Assembly: GCA_963743275.1 (NCBI GenBank)
Contig: CAVUPB010000003.1
Location: forward strand, 124,001 to 188,000
DNA: 64,000 nucleotides
Reading direction: 5' to 3'
Source of the DNA: JALYLC01 sp963743275
GTDB lineage: Bacteria; Actinomycetota; Thermoleophilia; Gaiellales; JALYLC01
The position numbers and the translations under genes are program-made. Positions 48,557 through 57,384 of this stretch are shown piece after piece. How positions within the stretch are numbered: the first letter of the stretch is position 1; every line of letters begins with the position of its first letter. Under the pieces are notes generated by a model that ran no database searches, was not told where the DNA came from, and worked only from the letters and a program-made list of their open reading frames with translations.

Positions 48557-51332
48557 ATGGCCGTCGCATCGCCGCCGCGTCCAGGCCCGGCCGTCCCCGA
48601 CACGCACCTGACGCTGCCGGCGCCGGATGCCGTGCTCGCGGCTCTCGGGACGCCGAAGGCCGGGCTCGCTCCGGCAGAGGCCGCCCTCCGGCTGCGACGG
48701 GACGGGCCCAACCTGCTGCCCGAGGGGCAACGGCGCAGCCTCGTGCGCCAGTTCCTCGACCAGCTGACGCATTTCTTCGCGCTCATGCTGTGGACCGCCG
48801 CCGCCCTCGCGCTCGTCGGCGGGATGCCCGCACTCGCGATCGCGATCGTCGTCGTCATCGTCGTCAACGGCGCCTTCAGCTTCATCCAGGAATACCGCGC
48901 GGAGCAGGCGACGCGCGCGCTCGCAGCGCTGCTCCCGCAGACGGCCGTCGTCCTCCGCGGCGAGCGCAACGTCACGGTGCCCGTGGCGGACATCGTCGCC
49001 GGCGACCTGCTGCTGCTGCGCGAGGGCGACCGCATTGCGGCAGACGCCCGCGTGATCCGCTCCGACGGCATCCACGTGGACAACTCGACGATGACCGGCG
49101 AGTCCGAGCCCGTGGAGCGCAGCGCGGCCGGCCTCACGGCGGCACCGGCCGACATCGTCGACGCCGGCAACATCGTGCTCGGCGGCACCTACGTCGCGTC
49201 CGGCGCCGCGACGGCTGCCGTCATCGCGACGGGAGCGCGCACGCGGCTCGGCGGGATCGCGCGCATCACGGAGGACGTCCACCGGCGCCCGAGCCCCCTG
49301 CGCACCGAGCTGAACCGGGCCGTCCGCCTGCTCGCGGCGTTCGCCGTGGGCGCCGGCGCCGTCTTCTTCGGCGTCTCCGTCGCCGCGGGAATGCCGGCGC
49401 ACGACGGCTTCCTCTTCTCGGTCGGCGTGATCGTGGCGCTCGTGCCCGAGGGCCTCTTGCCGACGCTCACGCTGGCCCTCGCCATGGGCGCCTCGCGCAT
49501 GGCCCAGCGCAAGGCGCTCGTGCGCCACCTCGAAGCGGTCGAGACGATCGGCGCCACGACCGTGATCTGCACCGACAAGACCGGCACCCTGACCGAGAAC
49601 CAGATGACGGCGAGCGCCCTGGCGATCGCCGGAGTGCGCTTCTCGGTGAGCGGCTCCGGCTACGACCCGGCGGGCGCGGTGCTGGTCGGCGAGCGGCCCG
49701 TGCGCGACGAGGAAGCGCGCCTCCTGGCGCCGCTCGCGCGCGTCGCGGCGCTCTGCGGCAACGCCCGCGTCTCCGAGCACGACGGCCGCTACGCTCTGCG
49801 TGGGCGATCCGACCGAGGGCGCGCTCGTCGTCCTCGCGCGCAAGGCCGGCGTCGAGCGCGAGGCCGCGGAGCGCACCGCCCCGCGCCGCCTCGAGCTGCC
49901 CTTCGACTCGACGAGGCGCCGCATGAGCACGGTGCACGCGACACCCGACGGCACGTTTGACGTGCTCGTGAAGGGCTCGCCGGAGGCGATCCTGGCCGTG
50001 ACGACGCGCGAGCGCGGCGCCGAGGGGACGCATCCGCTGACCCCGGAGCGGCGCCGGGCGATCGCGGCGGACATCGACGCGCTCGCGGCGTCCGGCCTGC
50101 GCGTGCTCGCACTCGCCTCCACCTCGGCCGCCTCGCTGCCCACCGCGGCGCAGGACGCGGAACGCGAGCTCGAGCTGCTCGGACTGGTCGGCCTGGCCGA
50201 TCCCGTCCGCGCCGACGTGCCCGATGCCGTCGCGCGCTGCCGGGCCGCGGGCATTCGCGTCGTCATGGTCACCGGCGACCATCCCGCGACCGCGCTCGCG
50301 ATCGCGCGCCAGGCCGGGCTCGACGCGGCGACCGTCGTCACGGGCTCCGAGCTCCCGGCCGACCGGGACGAGCTCGCCGACCTGCTCGTCGGCGGCACCT
50401 CGGTGATCGCGCGCGTGGCGCCCGAGCAGAAGCTGGCGATCGCGGAGGCATTCCAGGCGCGCGGCGAGGTCGTCGCGATGACGGGCGACGGCGTCAACGA
50501 CGGCCCCGCGCTCCGCCAGTCCGACATCGGCATCGCGATGGGCATCGCGGGCACCGACGTGGCCCGCGGCGCCGCCGACCTCGTCCTGCTCGACGACAGC
50601 TTCACGCACATCGTCGAGGCGGTCGAGGAAGGGCGGGCCGCGTTCCAGAACATCCGCCGCTTCCTCACCTACCACCTCACCGACAACATCGCCGAGCTGG
50701 CGCCGTTCGTCGTGTGGGCGCTCTCGGGGGGTCGCATCCCGCTCGTCCTGACGGTGCTCCAGGTGCTCGCGCTCGACATCGGCACGGACCTCCTCCCCGC
50801 GCTCGCGCTGGGCGCCGAGAAGCCCCAGCCGCACCTCATGGCGGAGCCTCCGCGCACGCGCACGGAGCGGCTGCTCGACGGGCGCGTGCTCGGGCGCTCG
50901 TTCGGGTTCCTGGGCCCCGTCGAGGCCGCCGTGTCGCTCGCCCTCGTCCCGATCGGCGCGGCCCTCTACCTCGGCTGGTCGCCGGGCCACCACCTCCCGG
51001 ACGCCGGGCACAGCCTCGCCCTGCTCTCGACGATGGTCTTCGCGGCGATCGTCTGCATGCAGATGGCGAACGCGCTCGAATGCCGATCGACGCCGGCCTC
51101 GCTGTTCTCGATCGGGGCGTTCACGAACCGGCTCCTGCTGGCCGCGATCGGGATCGAGGCGGTTGCGCTGCTGGCCTTCATCTATGTCCCGGGTCTCAAC
51201 GACGCCCTCGGCCAGCGCGGGCTCGGGGTCGAGTGGCTGCCCGTGGCCGTGACGCCGTTCCTGCTGTTCGCGGCCGAGGAGCTGCGCAAGGCGATCGTCC
51301 GCCGGCGGGCCCGCGCGCGCTCCGTAGACTGA
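48557..51332 (+). CDS. Cation-transporting P-type ATPase (P2 type), apparent frameshift
   Basis: Membrane pump of about 925 residues, similar to Ca2+ or Na+/K+-type ATPases. It has the cation-ATPase N domain (LAALGTPKAGLAPAEAALRL), TGES at residues 180-183, LVPEGLLPT in helix 4, the phosphorylated aspartate D340 in CTDKTGTLTENQ, MTGDGVNDGPALRQSDIGIAMG, and a C-terminal block of four or more helices. The frame breaks near base 49797: reading ctcgtggg instead of ctgcgtggg restores YALVGDPTEGALVVLARKAG. ATG 48557 is my start; GTG 48551 and 48509 are in frame. The ion cannot be told. Confidence 0.88.
51325..51330 (+). promoter_or_regulatory. -10 box TAGACT, leaderless type
   Basis: TAGACT overlapping the ATPase stop codon region, 6 nt before the ATG at 51337. 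Confidence 0.5.
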
Positions 51333-51336
51333 CCGG

Positions 51337-51762
51337 ATGCGGCAGCGGATCAGCCTCGTGACGCTCGGCGTCGCCGACTACGCCCGCGCCAAGGCCTTCT
51401 ACGAGGCGCTCGGGTGGTCCGCGGCGATGGCCGTCGAGGAGACCGCGTTCTTCCAGGCCAACGGCTCCGTCCTCGTCCTCTGGAGCCGCGCGAAGCTCGC
51501 TGCCGACACCGGCATCGACGACGACGGCGCGCGCTGGGGCGGCGTGACGCTCGCGCACAACGTCGGCTCGCGCGACGAGGTGCGCGCGGTGATCGACGAG
51601 GCGCGTGCGCTCGGGGCCGAGATCACGCGCGAGCCGGCCGAGACGTTCTACGGGGGCTACGCCGGCGTCTTCCGCGACCTCGACGGCCACGCCTGGGAGG
51701 TCGCCCACAACCCCGGCTTCGGGCTCGCGGAGGACGGCAGCGTCGTGCTCCCGTCCGGCTGA
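51337..51762 (+). CDS. VOC-family protein
   Basis: 141 residues: ISLVTLGVADYARAKAFYEALGW, FFQANGSVLVLWSR, WGGVTLAHNVGSRDEVRAVIDEARALGAEI and YAGVFRDLDGHAWEVAHNPGF. The metal-ligand positions of glyoxalases are only partly kept, so a binding or resistance-type role is as likely as catalysis. The gene starts 5 bp after the ATPase and appears to have its own leaderless start. Confidence 0.9.
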   Translation: MRQRISLVTLGVADYARAKAFYEALGWSAAMAVEETAFFQANGSVLVLWSRAKLAADTGIDDDGARWGGVTLAHNVGSRDEVRAVIDEARALGAEITREPAETFYGGYAGVFRDLDGHAWEVAHNPGFGLAEDGSVVLPSG

Positions 51763-51790
51763 CCCGGGACTCCGCCGTCCTCCCGCTCGG

Positions 51791-52018
51791 CTACGACCGC
51801 CACGAGCGTGCCAGCGCGGCGGGATCCGAGCTCGCGTGCAGCATCTTCTCGTGAATCTTGCAGACGGGCAGCGCGACGACCTCGCCGCGGATCGTCAGCT
51901 CGTGGAAGCCCGCTGCGCGCGAGGCGCAGCGCTCGCCCTTGCGGGTCGCGAACGTGGGCATCGCGCGACCGATGCGCGCGCAGCACGCCTCGTGGCTCGC
52001 GCTCGGCCGCGCCGTCAC
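51791..52018 (-). CDS. Small Cys/His-rich protein, candidate
   Basis: 75 residues from GTG 52018, whose bases overlap the stop of the upstream small gene (GTGA). The sequence has HEACCARIGRAMPTF, KGERCASRAAGFHELTIRGEVVALPVCKIHEKML: five Cys/His positions that could form a zinc site (ERCA...VCKIH). Together with its neighbour it fills the otherwise gene-free 574 bp between the VOC gene (ends 51762) and the AraC gene (52337). I do not recognise the family. Confidence 0.5.
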   Translation of the reverse strand: MTARPSASHEACCARIGRAMPTFATRKGERCASRAAGFHELTIRGEVVALPVCKIHEKMLHASSDPAALARSWRS

Positions 52019-52212
52019 GGGCCCGTCTTCGGCGCGGCCGTCCACGGCTCCCAGGATCCGGCTTCGCGCGAGCGCGTCAACCCGGCGCCGCAGGCGATGC
52101 AACGCCCGCGCATCGAGGTGCGCTCGCCGCCGCGCTCACGGGTGGCGTCCGCCCAGATCTCGATGAGCTCGTGTCCGCACTTCTCGTCCGCGGCCTCTGG
52201 GGTGCTCGCCAA
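52015..52212 (-). CDS. Small Cys-rich protein, candidate
   Basis: 65 residues if started at TTG 52212 (start uncertain; the frame is open further upstream). KCGHELIEIWADATRERGGERT is followed by GRCIACGAGLTRSREAGSWEPW, giving a CGH...CIAC zinc-ribbon-like pattern. Its stop is overlapped by the GTG of the downstream small gene. The overlap, plus conserved-looking cysteines in both, is my reason for calling them. Function unknown. Confidence 0.42.
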   Translation of the reverse strand: MASTPEAADEKCGHELIEIWADATRERGGERTSMRGRCIACGAGLTRSREAGSWEPWTAAPKTGP

Positions 52213-52324
52213 CGCTCCTCGTTCCTGTCGCCGTGGCCGTCGCCGGAGCCTACGAGCGACGCGGGCACCTGCAATCGGCGATCTACCCGATTTGCGGTAC
52301 GGGTTTCCCGCAGACCGCTCGTCG

Positions 52325-52330
52325 TAGGCT
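52325..52330 (+). promoter_or_regulatory. -10 box TAGGCT, leaderless type
   Basis: TAGGCT, then 6 nt, then the GTG at 52337. Confidence 0.55.
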
Positions 52331-52336
52331 TGCGGG

Positions 52337-52741
52337 GTGTCGCTCGCCGTCGAAGACCGGAACCGCCGTCTGTTGCGCGCCCGCGACACGATGGACCGCG
52401 CCTTCGCCCAGCCGCTGGACGTCGCGGCGCTCGCACGCGTGGCCCACGTCTCCCCCGCCCACTTCAGCCGCCAGTTCCGCGCGACGTTCGGCGAGACGCC
52501 GCACCGCTACCTGCAGCGCCGCAGGGTCGAGCGCGCCATGGAGCTGCTGCGCGAGAGCGACCTCCCCGTGACCGAGGTCTGCCTCGCCGTCGGCTTCCGG
52601 AGCCTCGGCACGTTCAGCCGCACGTTCCGCGCCGTCGTCGGCGAATCGCCCTCCGCGTACCGCCGCCGCTTCCTCGCAGGGGGTGCCGCCCTGCGCGTGC
52701 CGGCGTGCTTCGCGATGGCCTGGCTCCGGCCCGCGGGATAG
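52337..52741 (+). CDS. AraC-family regulator (DNA-binding domain only)
   Basis: 134-residue protein made of the AraC/XylS double helix-turn-helix: AFAQPLDVAALARVAHVSPAHFSRQFRATFGETPHRYLQRRRVERAMELL, then VTEVCLAVGFRSLGTFSRTFRAVVGESPSAYRRRF. There is no effector-binding domain. In actinobacteria such short regulators are often followed by a VOC gene, as here 58 bp downstream, and probably control it. Confidence 0.92.
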   Translation: MSLAVEDRNRRLLRARDTMDRAFAQPLDVAALARVAHVSPAHFSRQFRATFGETPHRYLQRRRVERAMELLRESDLPVTEVCLAVGFRSLGTFSRTFRAVVGESPSAYRRRFLAGGAALRVPACFAMAWLRPAG

Positions 52742-52785
52742 GAATCAAGAGCAGATTCGGAGAAGCGGGCCGCAGATCCGTGCTC

Positions 52786-52791
52786 TAGCGT
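52786..52791 (+). promoter_or_regulatory. -10 box TAGCGT, leaderless type
   Basis: TAGCGT, then 7 nt, then the ATG at 52799. Confidence 0.5.
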
Positions 52792-52798
52792 GGCGGCC

Positions 52799-53257
52799 AT
52801 GCCCACTCGAATCAGCCACACGTTCATCCACGTCCTCGATCAGGACGAAGCGCTCGCGTTCTACGTCGGCAAGCTCGGCATGGTCGTGCACACCGATGCG
52901 GATCTCGGCGTCATGCGCTTCCTGACCGTCAACTTCCCCGACCAGCCCGATGTCGAGCTGGGTCTGATGCTGCCCGGGCCGCCCGCGTACGACGAGGGCA
53001 CCACGGCGCAGGTGCGCGAGCTCGTGGCCAAGGGCGCTGCGGGCGGCGGCCTGATCTTCGCGACCGACGACTGCCGCGGCACGTACGAGCGGCTGCGCGC
53101 GGCCGGCGTCGAGTTCACGCAGGAGCCGACCGAGCGCTTCTACGGCATCGACTGCGCGCTGCGCGATCCCTTCGGCAATCCGATCCGCTTCACGCAGCCG
53201 CCCGACGGGCCGATCGTCATCCCGTCGCCCGAGGAGTTCCTTCAGCAGTCCTCGTAG
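52799..53257 (+). CDS. VOC-family glyoxalase-like protein
   Basis: 152 residues: ISHTFIHVLDQDEALAFYVGKLGMVVHTDADLG, LMLPGPPAYDEG, GLIFATDDCRGTYERLRAAGVEF and ALRDPFGNPIRFTQPP. This variety, paired with a short AraC regulator, is common in actinobacteria and is annotated as glyoxalase without a known substrate. ATG 52799 agrees with a leaderless TAGCGT; GTG 52790 is a longer alternative. Confidence 0.92.
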   Translation: MPTRISHTFIHVLDQDEALAFYVGKLGMVVHTDADLGVMRFLTVNFPDQPDVELGLMLPGPPAYDEGTTAQVRELVAKGAAGGGLIFATDDCRGTYERLRAAGVEFTQEPTERFYGIDCALRDPFGNPIRFTQPPDGPIVIPSPEEFLQQSS

Positions 53258-53262
53258 CGCGG

Positions 53263-56200
53263 TCAGGGCGCGCCGTGCAGCGGCGCGGTCGCGCTGCGCG
53301 AGGCGAGCGGCCGGCCGCGGGCGCTCACGACGACGATCGTGCGCAGCGAGAGGTGGAGCTTGCGCGCGCTGCGCGGCAACGCGATGGCGACGTGCGCGAC
53401 ACCGCCGCGGATGCGGGCCGTGCCGCTCGCGACCACGCGCCGTCCGCGCAGGACGAGCACGCTCGCGACGGCCTGCCCGCCCGCGGCGCGCGCGTGCACC
53501 GTGGCCGTCACGCGCGCGCCGCGGCGCGTGCCCGTGAGCCCGATCGCCAGGACGCGCGCCCGCGCGCCCGCGCTGCGCAGGCTGCCGTTCCGGCCGCCGG
53601 CGGTCATGCCCGGCGTCGTCGTCCCGAGATGCGCCCAGTCGGCGCGCACCGTCGTCGTACCGGCCGCGAGCCGGAACGGCGCGCTCGTGAACGTCTGCGA
53701 GCCGAGCGCGCCGCCGTCGACCGTGAGCCGCAGCGTCGCGAGCGACGGCGCGCCCGTGTGGGCGATCGCGAGCGCGCCGGAGGGGCCGAGCATGACGTGG
53801 TCTCCGCCCGACGCCCCGCTCGTGAGCTCGACCTCGCGGAACACGCCGCCGCGCGCGAGGCGGCCGAGCGTGAGGTCGAGCGGGCCGGCGCCGTCGCGGG
53901 GCGACCAGGCCGCGCCGGCCCCGCGTGCGTCGAGCGCGAAGGCGCCCTTCCCGGCGCCGTTCACCTGCGCGAGCACGCCCGGTCCGATCGCGCCGATCTT
54001 GACGTCTCCGTGCGCGTCGGGCGTGGCGGTCAGCGTCACGGCCCGCCGCGGATCGGCGACGAACGCGTCGGGCAGGTTCTTGCCGGCCGGTGCGTCGAGG
54101 ATCGGCATGCGCGCCGCCTTCGCCGCCGCGTCCGGCGTGGCGCGGCCCGAACCGCTGACGATCAGCGTCGCGAGCCCGTCCAGGGAGAGCGGCATCGTCG
54201 GGTGCACCGGGAACGAGCGCTCCTCGACGAGATAGGGATCGAGGCGCGTGCCGTGCCACGGCACGCCGTGGTCCGTGAGGTTCGGGAACACCCAGGAGCC
54301 GTCCTGGTGGATCTCGAGATAGCTGCCGCCCTCGTTCTGGGCATGCAGCCCCGCATCGCTGTTCTCGTCGCTCGTGAACGGATAGTTGTTGTCGTACACG
54401 AGGATGCGGTAGTCGCCGCGATGCGACCCGGGCCACGGCGTCTCGTCCACGTCGTAGGCGACGACGACGTGGCCGGCGAGGCCGTTCGGGATGATCACGA
54501 GCGGCCGCTCGCCCAGGGCGAACGCGGCCGTCAGCTGGCCGTGCAGGTCGCTCGCGCTGACCTCGCCCGTGGCGAGCTGCAGCGAGTGCACGAGCAGCAG
54601 GTGGAGCGACTCCGACGAGAGCTGCAGCATGTGCTGGCCCCAGATGTAGTCGATGAGCTTCTCCGGGTGCCCGTCCTCGAACGCGAAGTGCTCGGTGTGC
54701 GGGATCGTGCGGTCGAGCGGCACCTGCCACACGGTCTCGGATCCGTGCAGGAAGCTCGGGCTCGGGCCCTCGCGGCGCGCGAGCCGGCGGCTCGCGAGCG
54801 AGAAGCCGAAGCAGCTGCCGTTGCCCGAGGCGAGAATCGGGGCGCCGATGAGGCTGAAGAGCCCGTACTCCACCGAGGGCGTGCCGTCGGCGAGCCAGAA
54901 GCAGCCCGGGATCGGGCAGAGGTTGAGCCAGACCTGATTCGGGCCCCAGGCGTCGACCTCGCCGTTGATGCTCGGCGACCATCCGCGGTTCGGGAAGCTG
55001 AACCCGTTCGTGTTGCGGTACGTCCGCACCTGGGCCGCAGCCGTCGTCAGCACGCGTCCGCCCGGCGAGGTGATCGTGATCGGCCCGTCGCTCGCGAGCC
55101 GCGGAACCGGCACCGTGAACGCGCCCGCCGTCACCGTCGCTGCCGTCGCGGTGGCCGCGGCGTTTCCGAACGCCACGGTCGAGCCGGGGCAGAGTCCCGT
55201 CCCCCGGAACGTGACGGTGCTCGCGCGCTCGCCCTGGGGCGTCGAGAAGACCGTCGGCGCGCTCGTCAGCGCCGGGTCGCTGAACGCTACGGGGAACGTG
55301 AGCGTGCCCCGCGGCACGGCCGTCCCGGCGCTCGCACCGCGGACGCCCGCGAACGAGCCGAAGCCGGCGGGCGTCGTGTCGTCGCCGCGCTCCACCGTCA
55401 GCGTGCCCGTGCCCGAGGTCAGGAAGGAGGGCGGCAGGACGGACGCCGTGAGCCCGGGCGAGGCGAAGGCGCTGACGTCGACGGCGTCGTGGAACGCCGT
55501 TCCGTAGAGCGCGGTGAACGACTGCTGCGCGCTCGAGCACGGCGCGAGGGTGATCGTCGGCACCGGCTGGGGCGACCAGGTGACGGCGTTCGTCACCTCG
55601 ACCGCCAGCGCGACGGTGCGCGCCGTGGGCCCGGCGGCCGCATTCGCGGGGGTGCCGAGGACGTTGATCGTGCGCGTGCCCGTGTACGACGATCCCAGCG
55701 AGGAGCTGATCGTCAGCACGGCCGCGCCGGACGACGACGGGTTCGGCGTCGCGGTGGCGACGAGGTCGGGGGGCAGCCCGGGGAACGTGAACGTGACGTT
55801 GCCGACCGACCCGTTCAGGCGCGTGATCGTGAGCGGCACGTCGACCGAGCTCCCGTGCGCGACGCCCGCGTACGCGGGCGCGCCGAGCGAGAAGTCGGCG
55901 GGCGCGACGCCGTTGTCGAAGGAGAGGTCGTCGACGTAGATGCCGGGCTGCTGCCCTGCGGCTCCGCTCTGATTCGAGACGACGAAGCGGGCCACGTCGA
56001 ACGCCAGCGAGGAAGCCGTGAGCTGGACGTAGGTCGCGCCGACCGCGACGTTCCCGGATGTGCCGACGACGGCGCCCCCGGCGTTGTAGAGGTCGAGCCG
56101 GAGGTTCACGGTCGCGTTCACCGACGAGGCCCAGAGGCTCGACGGTCTGGGCCGTGGAGCTGAACGCGCCGCTGACGCCGGGGTGCGGAAACTCGACGCG

Positions 56201-56466
56201 CCCGGCTCCTGCGTGATGTCGAGCGCGTGGGTGACCGACCGCGCATGCCCGGCGGTGTCGACGACCGGAAGCTGGCTCGCTCCGGGGGAGCCGCCGGAGT
56301 AGAACGTGACGCCGCCGAACTGCGTGGTGACGAGCGTGCCGGATGCGAGCGCGGGCGACTCGAAGTCGATCGACGTCGTGGCGGCACCGGCGCCTCCGGG
56401 CGCGGCGGCGAGCGCAAGCAGCGCCGCGAGGCACACCACCGTGCGCAGAAGCCGCGTTCGCGCCAT
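53263..56466 (-). CDS. Large secreted protein with papain-like (C39-like) peptidase core, two compensating frameshifts
   Basis: 1067 residues with signal peptide (LLRTVVCLAALLALAAAPGGAGA). Order: an N-terminal carbohydrate-binding-like region (SIDFESPALASGTLVTTQFGGVTFYSG), Ig-like stretches, an IPT/TIG domain (VTFRGTGLCPGSTVAFGNAA), and a cysteine-peptidase-like core. The core has C552 in SCFGFSLAS, H666 in GHVVVAYDVD and N693/N694 in YDNNYP, plausibly a catalytic triad. A beta-rich tail and an Arg/Ser end (LHLSLRTIVVVSARGRPLA) follow. Residues near 90-105 are out of frame: a shift at about 56205 and back at about 56155 would restore RVEFPHPGVSGAFSSTAQTV followed by SLWASS. Confidence 0.8.
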   Translation of the reverse strand: MARTRLLRTVVCLAALLALAAAPGGAGAATTSIDFESPALASGTLVTTQFGGVTFYSGGSPGASQLPVVDTAGHARSVTHALDITQEPGASSFRTPASAARSAPRPRPSSLWASSVNATVNLRLDLYNAGGAVVGTSGNVAVGATYVQLTASSLAFDVARFVVSNQSGAAGQQPGIYVDDLSFDNGVAPADFSLGAPAYAGVAHGSSVDVPLTITRLNGSVGNVTFTFPGLPPDLVATATPNPSSSGAAVLTISSSLGSSYTGTRTINVLGTPANAAAGPTARTVALAVEVTNAVTWSPQPVPTITLAPCSSAQQSFTALYGTAFHDAVDVSAFASPGLTASVLPPSFLTSGTGTLTVERGDDTTPAGFGSFAGVRGASAGTAVPRGTLTFPVAFSDPALTSAPTVFSTPQGERASTVTFRGTGLCPGSTVAFGNAAATATAATVTAGAFTVPVPRLASDGPITITSPGGRVLTTAAAQVRTYRNTNGFSFPNRGWSPSINGEVDAWGPNQVWLNLCPIPGCFWLADGTPSVEYGLFSLIGAPILASGNGSCFGFSLASRRLARREGPSPSFLHGSETVWQVPLDRTIPHTEHFAFEDGHPEKLIDYIWGQHMLQLSSESLHLLLVHSLQLATGEVSASDLHGQLTAAFALGERPLVIIPNGLAGHVVVAYDVDETPWPGSHRGDYRILVYDNNYPFTSDENSDAGLHAQNEGGSYLEIHQDGSWVFPNLTDHGVPWHGTRLDPYLVEERSFPVHPTMPLSLDGLATLIVSGSGRATPDAAAKAARMPILDAPAGKNLPDAFVADPRRAVTLTATPDAHGDVKIGAIGPGVLAQVNGAGKGAFALDARGAGAAWSPRDGAGPLDLTLGRLARGGVFREVELTSGASGGDHVMLGPSGALAIAHTGAPSLATLRLTVDGGALGSQTFTSAPFRLAAGTTTVRADWAHLGTTTPGMTAGGRNGSLRSAGARARVLAIGLTGTRRGARVTATVHARAAGGQAVASVLVLRGRRVVASGTARIRGGVAHVAIALPRSARKLHLSLRTIVVVSARGRPLASRSATAPLHGAP

Positions 56467-56535
56467 CGCTTTCTCAATAAAGCAGACGCGAATCCGCTTG
56501 TGATGATTCGTTCGTGCGCCGGCCGCGGGCGCCGC

Positions 56536-57366
56536 TCAGCCGAACGCGCGCGCCGCCGTGCGCGCGCGGGCGACCAGGCGCGCGTCGCCGAGGCGCTCCG
56601 CCCACGCGGCGAACTCCGGCGCCGGGCCGCGCCAGCGGAGCTCGTCGACCTCGCCGATGACCGCGGCCGTGGAACGCAGCGTCGCGAGGTCCTTGAAGAG
56701 CAGCGCCAGGTCGCGCTTGTCGCCGAGCACCTCGGGCGGAAAGTCCTCGATACGACCGTGCCGGCTCACGAGCCGCGCTGCACCCACCTTGCCGATGCCG
56801 GGGATGCCGGGGTACCCGTCGGCCGCGTCGCCGACGAGCGCGAGCAGGTCGGGGATGCGCGCCGGCTCCACGCCGAACTTCTCGCGCACGCCGTCGGCGT
56901 TCCGGACGGAGCTGCTGCGGCGGTCGACCTGCACCACGCGGTCGCCCTCGACGCACTGCGCGAGATCCTTGTCCGGCGTCCAGATGCGCACCTGCACGAC
57001 GTCGCGCGTCCTCCGAGGCGAGGCGCGCGGCCGCGGCGAGCGCGTCGTCCGCCTCGAGCTCGACCATCGGCCACACGAAGACGCCCATGGCCGCGAGCGC
57101 CTCCTCGAGGGGCTCGAACTGGGCGCGCAGCGCGGGGTCGACGCCGGCGCCGGTCTTGTAGCCCGGCCAGAGGTCGTTGCGGAACGACTCGATGACGTGA
57201 TCGGTCGCGACCCCGACGTGCGTCGCGCCGGTCTCGAGCATCTGGAGCACGGTGTGGAGCACGCCCGCCGCCGCGCCATGGCGCTCGTCGTCGGCCCTGC
57301 CGCCGCGCCGCCGGCCGTAGAAGTGGCGGAACAGCTCATACGTACCGTCGACGAGATGGACGACCA
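56536..57366 (-). CDS. 5'-3' exonuclease (FEN-like, Pol I N-domain type), apparent frameshift
   Basis: Nuclease of the DNA polymerase I 5'-nuclease domain family, about 277 residues. The first part begins VVHLVDGTYELFRHFYGRR, then VATDHVIESFRNDLWPGYKTGAGVDP and VELEADDALAAAARLASED, which are the metal-ligand loops. The rest, in another frame, has IWTPDKDLAQCV, ARIPDLLALVGDAADGYPGIPGIGKVGAARLV (helix-hairpin-helix) and FKDLATLR. Deleting one base at about 57004 (gcgcg run) joins them. ATG 57366 is the start; the stop is at 56536. It could act in DNA repair or RNA-primer removal. Confidence 0.85.
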   Translation of the reverse strand, partial: WSSISSTVRMSCSATSTAGGAAAGPTTSAMARRRACSTPCSRCSRPARRTSGSRPITSSSRSATTSGRATRPAPASTPRCAPSSSPSRRRSRPWASSCGRWSSSRRTTRSPRPRASPRRTRDVVQVRIWTPDKDLAQCVEGDRVVQVDRRSSSVRNADGVREKFGVEPARIPDLLALVGDAADGYPGIPGIGKVGAARLVSRHGRIEDFPPEVLGDKRDLALLFKDLATLRSTAAVIGEVDELRWRGPAPEFAAWAERLGDARLVARARTAARAFG

Positions 57367-57384
57367 TCGCGCCCGAGACTAGTG

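Noticed and set aside
53275..56163. A 962-codon open frame on the plus strand
   Set aside because: Antisense shadow of the secreted peptidase-like protein; composition is dominated by Arg, Ala and Glu, with no signal peptide or motif.
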